Positions 7,601 through 15,800 of a stretch of DNA of 21,248 nucleotides are shown in pieces. The position numbers and the translations under genes are program-made. The DNA lies in the NCBI GenBank assembly GCA_964563965.1, contig CAZLZI010000011.1, positions 1 to 21,248 of the forward strand, given 5' to 3'. The notes beneath the pieces were generated by a model. The model saw nothing but the letters and a program-made list of their open reading frames with translations. It was not told the origin of the DNA and made no database searches. The stretch's first letter is position 1. Each line of letters begins with the position of its first letter. The DNA is from CAZCAQ01 sp964563965 (GTDB lineage: Bacteria > Patescibacteriota > WWE3 > UBA101185 > UBA10185).

Positions 7601-8091
7601 AAGACATCAAACTGTACCGTTTGGCCACATTTAAAGTTACTACCCAAGCTAGATTTAAAATCTGCCATGGAGTATTTACTGCCCGCCAGTCTATTTGTTA
7701 CTTGGTAGCTAGCTGTAGCCGTTGCACCACAACCCTCACCTAGATGTGAGCCGGTATTACAGGCATAAGCATTCACTTTTTCATTTGTTCCTGCCTGACA
7801 AAAGGGGGCAAGCTCTCCTACCGGGGAGGATTTACCCGGAAAGGGACTGCAATACCCCTCTAGCCTTACACTGGGTATGTTAAGATTTTGTCTTGCTACA
7901 CAAGGCGTTCTGTCATGACTAGACCACCAAGATGGATACCTGCTGTCAGATGTGGAAGTTAAAGTAGGTTTAAAAACCTTACCCATACCACATATTATTG
8001 TGTATCCATAAGTTGAAGTCTGTGCATAGGAAATACCATATAACGAAGCTATAGACATTATAAAGATAATAATTAAGACCAGTTTTTTCAT
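4645..8091 (-). CDS. Large secreted multidomain protein with PKD/Ig-like and DUF11 domains (1148 aa), candidate pilus-associated adhesin
   Basis: A signal peptide (basic start MKKLVLIIIF, cleavage probably after SYA at residue 23) leads to a Cys-rich head up to about residue 230. Then come two PKD/Ig-like domains (about 231-352 and 353-463), each ending in a Cys-rich tail, and two DUF11 repeats (about 464-600 and 606-750) with the typical D.(L/V).F.(V/I)TVTN.G motif. Each DUF11 repeat ends with a Cys-containing NxACxx...C...FDL.D tail. The C-terminal ~395 residues (754-1148) contain PWIQTESGDVYSG and turn-rich strands such as NGRLIVVINGNATI, and are related to the end of the 2088-residue protein. 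No catalytic motif was seen. It overlaps the PilD-like gene (ATGA) upstream and the PilX-like gene downstream. Surface adhesion is inference; DUF11 is a common structural module of surface proteins. Confidence 0.85.
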   Translation of the reverse strand: MKKLVLIIIFIMSIASLYGISYAQTSTYGYTIICGMGKVFKPTLTSTSDSRYPSWWSSHDRTPCVARQNLNIPSVRLEGYCSPFPGKSSPVGELAPFCQAGTNEKVNAYACNTGSHLGEGCGATATASYQVTNRLAGSKYSMADFKSSLGSNFKCGQTVQFDVFNKNCSDSMISQHYRNVAGLSNPSGDDDNDGTENVFESQYFVPDSSGVPTFCLAKDAFVWHTGICPSNNLPDIVIEGPTTMLVGETKTWQLTATDAEGKIDTFGAYIGTGTVPASITDWATLYYTNPATPFGNTTVTTNSWTCPSAGTYTIAANATDDVGGKCSGNPITAGVVRCASGKDLLTVTCRNPNSTPQCSIYGLSGDLFVGESRSYTVSSSDPDGGNNVFTALYSSPISSPGWTLLGQTTTNNAAGTFTCTIPGSYYLACNTRDNENSFCSGSPFPHTFADCGSFDSRTIVCRPNTTGITLKNELATTSQSKGTSPYKGSDILTFKVTVTNTGTSSLSNVIVSENIPSYTSFAPTQSAILNSGKAGTWVLSNGKYNFNIGTLAGGASYNVYYAVVVNNYTTPGTYASSNTACSSATGIASGPCGTVNFDLEDIVASKKLKVTQELVTSSPIFRGSPPYVYEDVLVFRITATNEGNQRLDDVMLQDTVPAYSQFLSGETNELNGTLKGAWDCSKESAGGLCTIPIGSLNPGASYFVYYVVSITNYIDNEADIKSKNDACATALGLSAICSSYPFDLKDLTVNPGTKISGLLLNYTGGSCDESATNPKLKESDVKDGVANFKLRNGTTPPVLESYDFSTNKFYFEEILDPTKNTVICADKLTPATVLGAGSFRLSCVKLNGSSANLVQNGKCTADLSSHLNFENTNAITLGFEYVPVSADPWIQTESGDVYSGSLSSGESIINIIQKVGSYMVTKIGSVFGNKDVLVEDVDGASRYSQKGAKVQKFIKTNESAWPTGFEFSSPSATPLSTSSCSLENKVYKASNSAFATWLSNCAVYSISDNGLSVIYVSGNTTFDNEDGLRTDGNGRLIVVINGNATITDSFGKDSNKAKFGLITKSGVEFADSGVGGLDTLEFEGFIATSGSNKDIKFVRSLEVANEDKPAVNVVFDPKYTILLSEQKLQNADEALGLTKFDLIWEIYD

Positions 8092-8966
8092 GGTGTAATT
8101 GAATACATTTTAAGAATCAGCTCGCCATAAAACATAACAAAAATACTACCTGCAACCATAAAAGGACCAAATGGTACTGTATCTTTTAAGCTTTTGATAC
8201 GTAAAAACACAAGAAGAAGAGATATAACTGCACCAAAAACAAAGCCTATGAAAATGGCAGCAATATTTAGGGGAAATGCATTAAAAAGACCTATCATAAG
8301 AGAAAGTTTCAAGTCTCCACCACCCATGCCACGGCCTTTCGTTAAGAGAATAAGTGAATAAAAGAAAAGAAAGATCAGGGCAGTTGAAATATAAGTTCTA
8401 AAAAGCATTAAAGCAAGACTTGTGATCTTTTCTGTCAGAAAGCCTGCTTGAATTAAATATTTACCTAAATCAATCGCCATTAGCTGATTATAGTAAGTAT
8501 ACCCAGAATAAAGAGCCGTAAAAATGCCAAACAGAAAGGCAATGAGAACACCAAAATAGACAACATTATCTGGAATAATTTTCTCTTTTAGATCAGTTAG
8601 GATGATAACCACATACAAGCTCATAATTACCGACAAGTAAACGAATTGAATATGTGTTTCGAAACCGAAATTCGTGAATACATTGCTATAATAGGCCATT
8701 AGTACAAATAGACTACCAGTGAGCAATTCAGAAAAAGGATAGTACCAAGCTAGTTTGCCTTTGCAATATCTGCATTTCCCCCGCAGGGTTGCAAAAGAGA
8801 TAACAGGTATAAGATCTTTAGGAGTAAGCTCATGTTGGCAGTGACTACATTTAGATCTGCCTTTAATAAAACTCTTGCCTTGAAGCATTCTATCAGACAC
8901 TACATTCAAAAAAGACCCAACAAATAACCCACCTAAGAACGCCAATATATATTGAAAGATAAGCAT
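8088..8966 (-). CDS. pilD: Prepilin peptidase (A24 family aspartic protease and N-methyltransferase)
   Basis: 292 residues, polytopic. The N-terminal domain starts with a membrane helix containing GGLFVGSFLNVV and then two CxxC pairs (Cys40/43 and Cys65/68), the zinc-binding loop of bifunctional peptidase/methyltransferases. The catalytic aspartates of the A24 family are visible: LTDLKEKIIPD (Asp125) and GMGGGDLKL (Asp near 219). It cleaves prepilins after the leader Gly and methylates the new N-terminus in the cytoplasmic membrane. Its substrates are very probably the prepilins in this same window. Length is slightly above the usual ~260 because of an extra stretch before the second Asp. It lies between the two large-protein/PilX modules, overlapping the 1148-residue gene by ATGA, with 43 bp and no clear ribosome site upstream. 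Confidence 0.96.
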   Translation of the reverse strand: MLIFQYILAFLGGLFVGSFLNVVSDRMLQGKSFIKGRSKCSHCQHELTPKDLIPVISFATLRGKCRYCKGKLAWYYPFSELLTGSLFVLMAYYSNVFTNFGFETHIQFVYLSVIMSLYVVIILTDLKEKIIPDNVVYFGVLIAFLFGIFTALYSGYTYYNQLMAIDLGKYLIQAGFLTEKITSLALMLFRTYISTALIFLFFYSLILLTKGRGMGGGDLKLSLMIGLFNAFPLNIAAIFIGFVFGAVISLLLVFLRIKSLKDTVPFGPFMVAGSIFVMFYGELILKMYSITP

Positions 8967-9009
8967 ATATTAATGGTAGGTAAAATGACGAAGAAAATAA
9001 AGCTTTTTT

Positions 9010-9831
9010 TTATAAACCAGCGGTAATGTCACCGTTTTCAGAAAAGAGCGCAAAGTCAAAGACAGGCATAGATATGTAAGGTTTTGTAATATCCACTTGT
9101 ACAGATCTCTCCACGGGGGTGGCATCAGTTACAGTGATACTTCCCTTAGAAATAAGTCTTAAGCCTTGACTTGGAAGTGAAGCTCCTCCTCTTGGGTACA
9201 CTGCATAGTTAGTATTTTTACCAAAAACCATAAATCGAACATATGCAGCATTCGCAACATTTACAACTCTGCAACTATGAGCAACACCATCTTTTGTCGT
9301 GTTGGTTGCATTTTGTAGGCTATAACCTCCTGCAACTGTAGTAGCTGGCCCGCCTGCCCCTCCAACACCGGTGACATAACCCCGAGTATACGAACCATCA
9401 GTTCTTACAACTTTATAGTACATGTCTGGATCCCAAGTAGTAGATTGCCAACACACTTCCACTTCATTTGAACCATATCCGTTAAGAAAAATCTGTTTCA
9501 CTCTTAAGTTATTTAAAGGACCAGTTATGGGCGAAATGCTAGGCGTCTCCATGACTTGGACAACAGCACGAGCAGAGGCACTAGGGTTGGGATAAGGGAT
9601 ATTAACAGTGATAGTCGACCCAATTGCAGGCTCTAAATCAGAGAAACCGCGTCTTAAGACATTTTCAGCTCCAGCTTCTGCTGCTGCGAGAGCTCTTGTT
9701 GAAGTATCCGTTTCAGATGTTCTAAACAGAGAGGAGATGGTTTTTTCAGAAGTTGATAGCCCAATACCTAACGCTATAACCATAGAAACAGCAACAAATA
9801 ATAGTACCTGCCCTTTGTTATTATTAATCAT
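9010..9831 (-). CDS. PilX-like pilus assembly protein paired with the 2088-residue secreted protein
   Basis: 273 residues from the ATG at 9831, which overlaps the stop of the giant gene as TAATG and has GGAGGT nine bases upstream inside that gene. A TTG at 9849 is less likely. The protein starts MINNNKGQVLLFVAVSMVIA and continues SETDTSTRALAAAEAGAENV, nearly the same as the paralogue at 3774-4652. It lacks Glu5, as GspK/PilX pseudopilins often do. The end is PVFDFALFSENGDITAGL, again a truncated version of the strand that begins a beta-solenoid in longer PilX proteins. Middle residues are beta-rich and little conserved between the two paralogues. It probably forms part of a pilus tip with the upstream giant protein; that pairing is inferred from context. 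Confidence 0.83.
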   Translation of the reverse strand: MINNNKGQVLLFVAVSMVIALGIGLSTSEKTISSLFRTSETDTSTRALAAAEAGAENVLRRGFSDLEPAIGSTITVNIPYPNPSASARAVVQVMETPSISPITGPLNNLRVKQIFLNGYGSNEVEVCWQSTTWDPDMYYKVVRTDGSYTRGYVTGVGGAGGPATTVAGGYSLQNATNTTKDGVAHSCRVVNVANAAYVRFMVFGKNTNYAVYPRGGASLPSQGLRLISKGSITVTDATPVERSVQVDITKPYISMPVFDFALFSENGDITAGL

Positions 9832-12800
9832 TAATCTAGCACCTCCCAATTTGTAACTTCGACTTGAGTCATCCCAAGTCCATAAGAATGAGTATTTTCA
9901 AATTCCACTATCTTTTCGTAATAGCTATCATCATAAGTAAATATAATTGAAGGTTGCAATTCGTTTAATGCACATCTTCTTGTAATATTAATACCTCCAC
10001 CGGTTCCTGATGCAAATATTCCTTCAAGTCTTAAGATGTCTGGAACTGGATTAACACCTGTTTGATGAATAAAGTCTATAGCTCCCTCTGCTAGTATGCC
10101 AAATTCTCCGGCTACACTTGAACTACTTTGCCCAAAGCTCGGGTTAAAGAGAACGTCTCCTTTTGTTATGATAAGAAGTCTTCCGTTATTAGATGATGTA
10201 AGTCCGTTTGGATTCGCAAACGTGACATCCCCTGTACCTGTTACAAAATAAACTGCCAAATCATCGCCATTAACCGAATACGTGGAATTATTGTTTAACC
10301 AGTTAGTTAAATCCCCGGCACTGCCTCGATAAATTTTACTCTGCAGATTACTACCGCTAATACTATCCCCACTTGCAGTTGCAAATCCAAACTCATCAAG
10401 CCACGAACTAGCTCCGACACTCACAAAGTCTCTCACATTTACACCTCGAGCAGAAAAATCAGTGAAGGCTCCACCATCACTAAATAAATTACCTTCACCT
10501 GTAATCATCTTAGTGGATGGGGGAGTAGGTAGACTTTGTGTAAGCTGTCCACCAGTATAAATATCACCATCCTCTAATTGGAACCAAGGTTTAAATGGTT
10601 TTATTCTAAGTCCTACAAGAATAGTATTAGTTGCACCTTCATTTACATCTGTATAGTTTGTCCGATTTGCATTTGCCTTACCAATAGCACTTCCATTCAA
10701 TCGAGCACAAGGGAACTCAAATTCCCCAGGGATCGACGGCTCAAGATTGTTGAGGTTTGAAAGCGTTACGCGCAGTCGTACATCTAATGGCAGTGGTATA
10801 TCTCTAAGAGAGGCAACATCAAAACCACTGGCATAATTATATGGATTAATGGTTACAGAAGTAGGAGGTGTATCGGTAAACTCAAACAGTACACGAGGAT
10901 TCTGTCCCGAGACAAGATCAAGTTTGTCGGAACTTAATCTATTAGAGTCACTAATATCAGTACAGTTTTGACCTTCTTCTAAATAGTGGATGTAACCTAC
11001 AAAGGTTGTGGGTTGTGTAGTTAGGTCAACTAAGTCAAAGAAGATATTATCAGAGACAGAAGGTAGAAGAGCTTCAGTAGCAGTGACTCTATTATTATCT
11101 CTAGCATCATCTCCATAACTAAAACCTCCAAGTGCAAAATAATCTGGTTTAACTTTTAACACAATGTCTGCTGTATAAGTTGCACCTGCATTAAGAAAGC
11201 CAACATTAAGAGAGCAGGTTGTACTTGAGCAATTCCAATTGCTAGTTGTAGCAGAATCATTAAATGTAACCAGATTGGATAACTCATCTGTGATAGCAAC
11301 ATTACTAAGCTGAACATTACCAGTATTAACAACTTCAACTTGAAATTCAATGTCTTCATTTACATCAAACGGAGCGCTTGAGTTGTTTACTATGGTTTGA
11401 TTTATAGTGAATGAAGGTGCGGATACATTGTCCACTAAGTCAATTGTGATTTCATCACAAGCTTCTGTTGAATTACTGCCTAGTGCACATGCACTATTGG
11501 TTGTTTGAGCATTAGCTCCAACCGGGGAGGAGTAATTTGTTATAAGTTCAGCAAAAAAGTAAGTACGGGTAGTATTTGCAGGTATATTGCCGACATCAAA
11601 AGTACAGATCTTGTTAGTTGAACATGACCATGTTCCAGTATTATATGCATTGGCACTCGCAACACTTTGTCTTGCTTTATTACCAAGAATTGTGTCTGTT
11701 AGTACAACATTAGTTGCTTGGGTAGTGCTGCTATTTCTTACTTGTATTTCAATGAATACAATATCAGATGCTGCATACGGTTCTACTTTACCAGTTTTAG
11801 CGGTATCTATCGTTTGTGTTACAACAAGTGAAGCATTGGTATTGGAAGCGTCTACAAGGTCAGCAACAATATCGTCACAAACGGTAGTTGTAACTTCGTT
11901 CGAAGTCACACACGCCTCGTTAGTAGTGCGCATGTTACCACTACCAGGCGTATAGGTTGAGTTTACATCAACAACAAAGTAGACAGTTTTTGATGCACTT
12001 GCATTCAAGCTCCCTGCATTAAACGTACAAACGCCTCCTGCATTACAATTCCAAGTGGCATTTCCAGGACTTAAACTATTAGAGGTTGTAGCATCAAAGG
12101 TAGTGTATTGAGGAACACTGTCAACAACACTAAGACCTGTAACACTTGTTGAATTGTTATTATCAATAAGGATTGCAAAGGCAATTTTATCGCCTGCATC
12201 ATATGGTGGGTTAGGTGTACTGTTCGCAGTTGATATGGACTTAGTTATCCCAAGCGTTAAAGCCCCACCAGAATCTTCCGCGTCTGCCAAATCAACTACG
12301 AGCTCATCGCAGTGCTCAGTAGCACCTGTGGCTGTGACACACGCTTCATTTGTCGTAGTCATATTAACGTCAGCTGTTGGAATATAATTATTTCTAACTC
12401 GTGTTCCAAACTCATATGTCCTGCTAGCACCTGGCGCAATAGTTATCGTACCTAAAGCCAAACTGCATGCACTTCCAGAACAAGACCAACCATCGGATGA
12501 TGTTCCACTAACAAAATTCATATTTGCTGGGACTGTTTCTGTAAGTATTATATTGGTAAGTGTTGTGCTGGTACTTAGGTTTAACACCACTAGGTCAAAC
12601 ACCACATCATCACCAACAGTATACCCTCCGGGCGTGTTATCAGATTTACCGGTATCAATCGATTTAGTTATTGCAACTGAAGCACCACCTGAAGTAGCAT
12701 CTGCAAGATCAAAATTAAGTGTATCGCACTTCTGGTTTTGCCCTGTAAAAATAGCGCACGCAGTATTGGATGATCCCATATTTACACCTGCTTGTTTATA

Positions 12801-15800
12801 GTTATCTATTACTCGTACAGCATAAGTTACACTTTGAGTACTACCAGCAGGCAGAGAAGCAATAGTTGGAAAAGTACAATTTGCTCCTGCGTTATTGGTT
12901 GCACAAGTCCAGTCGTCAGTGGAGCTTGCTGGTCTGAAAGTTGTATAAGAAGGTACAGTATCCGTTATTACTAAGTTATTAAGAGTTGTTGTCCCTGTAT
13001 TTTCTACATCTATACGAAAGGTAACGGTATCTCCAGAATCAGGTATAGGCTTATTACTTGTCTTAATTTTATCAATTGTGAAACTACTTGTTCCACCAGA
13101 ACAATTGGCAGTAGTATCAACAGTAATGTTTCTAACAAGGGTAGTTGTTTGATTAGGATTACTATTATCTGTGGCAATTGCTCTTAAATTATAGGTAGTT
13201 CCGGCATTGAGTGTGTTAGCTGGTATGGTATAGGCATACGGTGCTTGAGTATCAGTACTCCCAACAGTCCAAGCGGTTTGATTATTTCGTTTGTAAGCAA
13301 ATTCAACTTTTTGAATACCATCTGCATCAGATGCTGTTGCAGTCAAAGACAGTGCCTGGTTTGCGCATGAGGTGACGGGAGGATCAAAGGTCAAGTTAGG
13401 TTCGGCATCTGCTGTACAAGTTAAAGCACCAACCGAACTCACGGGACCAAATTCAGTAGGATCAATAGTACATGTTGCTGACGCAGTTACACCTGATACA
13501 CGTAGTCTAAAATCTCTTGCACGTGTCGGATCTGCAAATGACTTAGTCCAGGTTGTAACATTGCCAGTCATAGGAGAATCTGTCGTCCAAGCTGAAGCAG
13601 TAGAATTTTTATACTGCATCTCAAAATTGTTTGTATTAGCTGGTTTGACCCATGTACAGGTTGCATTATAACCACTGGAAGCGTTGCAAACGTTGGAGCA
13701 ACTTATACTTACCCCTGGACAAGTACCCGTAGATGAACAAACAGGGGAGGTAATGGTAGAGGCAGCACCATAACCACCAGTAGCATCATCACTGTTTGGT
13801 GTACAAGCACTTGAAGTTTTTATCTTAAGTCTAAAGTTACGAGAAACATCTGTAGTAAAACTCTTAGTCCACGTACTTACATTGCCTGTATTTTCAGTAG
13901 TCCATGCCGATGCGCTAGCAGCTTTATACTGCATCAAAAAATCAGTAGCTCCAGTGGGTTTTACCCATGTACAGGTAGCTGTATACCCACCTCCGGATGC
14001 ATTGCATGTACCACCACAAGTAAGTGTTGGACCCGAAGAGCAAACTGGAGGTGAGGTACAAAACGGCCCAACGGTGCGTTCAGTCCCATATGCGTTATCC
14101 TGTTCAGTACAAGCAGAACTCGTATAAACTCTTACTGCAAAACCTCTAAGCAAATCAGGTAAGGTGTTCTGAGAAGTAGTAGGAAAATAAGTAAAGGTCC
14201 AATTGTTTCCAGTATGAGAAAATAAGCTAGCATCTGCAGTGGCCGATGAGGTCTTGTAATACGGGTTTCCCCAAGATGTACCATCATACTGACGAAGTCT
14301 GACAGCAAACGCTGTATCAGACGAACCATTCGGAGCTGTCCAGGTACATGTGTATCTTGCCTGCTTTGGTGTTGTGGAGGTATTCGTGCACGTACCACTA
14401 CAAGTAATATTTACACCAGTACAATTAGTTGTAGTCGGAGATATACTAACACTAGCTGAACTACAGCTCTCCGCAATGTTTGCGTGTGAAACGCACCCTG
14501 TAAAGGTTGTAGCGCCACTGTAATTAGTAGCACCTGTCTCCACCATACCTACAAATCTCTTTGTCACACTTGCACCTGCCGCTAATGAAGCGATGTTTAA
14601 TGTACAGTTACCACTTACAGCACCATAACAATTCGTAAAATCTCCGATGTAAGCACCGTCCATATGCGCAGGGATAGTTGCCTTGGCTGTTACATTATAA
14701 AGTGGTGTATTCCCAGTATTAGTTATAACCATCTTGAAATAGACATTATCGTATGTACTAAAAGGCGGCTCTGGTGCCGTGTAATCAGCATCATAGGTTG
14801 TTACTATACGCAACGGGTTAACACAAGTAAAAGTTTTACGATCGTTTGGATTAGATAGACAACGTTGCTCACCTGGGAGCGGAAACCCGGCACATTTTTG
14901 ATTAGATTGATCTATTGCAAACGCACCGATCGTATATACACCTGCCTCGGGACATGTCCAGGGGCGATGACCATATTGTGGATCTTCATCAGTGGCTGTT
15001 GATATATAAGGTGCAGGAGCCGGAGGATCTCGATAATCGACGTAAAACCATGAATTTGGACTTGCGTCGTTTCTAATAGAAGCACCGTACTTGTTAACAC
15101 CATCATCATCGTCACTCGCAGTGAGAATCCACGAATAGCTACCGCCCACGTAATAAGTAGGAGGCCCGCCAGAGATACTAATATTAGGAAATTCATGTGT
15201 AGGGCAGTTTATCTGTTTGAAATTAAAACCTGAGTTAGCGTTGGAATCATCAGTTCCACAAAACTGATAAATAAAAGAGTTAATAGTTTCACCAAACCTA
15301 TCAATTGAATAAGAATATCTAACTGGCGCCGTCTTCATAGAGTCATTTTGATAGCGACAATTTATAGTCGCACAACTTCCTCTTTGCAATGGTGGGTTGT
15401 CAACACTGGTGTAATAATTCCCATTAGTGTCACCGGCATCACGACCGACAAGGACAGGAGTCTCTAATTGCTGATCAATGCAATTCTTACCTTTACTAAC
15501 TACACACTGTCCAGAAGAATTAGTTGTACAGTGATTATCCCAAGCTGATACATCGACTCCTGACGCAGGCTGGTTGTTACAATTGAATACCTTCACTCTT
15601 ACACGGTGATTAGGTGGTGTATTACCTGTATCACACACCGTATCGTAACACACACCAGCTGGTGCACATGTCAATCCATTACATTGGGTTGAGCTAGTGC
15701 AGACTGCACCACACTTGTCATTATCAGGAGGTGGGGGAGGAGGATCATCTCCTGGATTTATCCAACACGATGCATGTGCCCCAACTTTATCACAACTATT

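Noticed and set aside
4645..8091. PilY1 assignment for the 1148-residue protein
   Set aside because: No PilY1-type beta-propeller or calcium-binding loop was recognised; only the genetic arrangement is similar.
9831..9849. TTG start adding six residues to the PilX-like protein
   Set aside because: The ATG at 9831 has GGAGGT at a proper distance, overlaps the stop as TAATG and gives the same N-terminus as the paralogue.
11587..11955. Plus-strand frame of 122 codons, and similar ones at 13372-13671 and 4730-5083
   Set aside because: All lie opposite the large secreted proteins, whose biased codons (many Thr, Ser, Ala) leave the opposite strand open. No independent gene evidence was seen.
11020..14435. 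Regular repeats suggesting a CRISPR array or DNA satellite
   Set aside because: Units are 330-430 bases long, diverged at DNA level and in one open reading frame; they are protein domain repeats.
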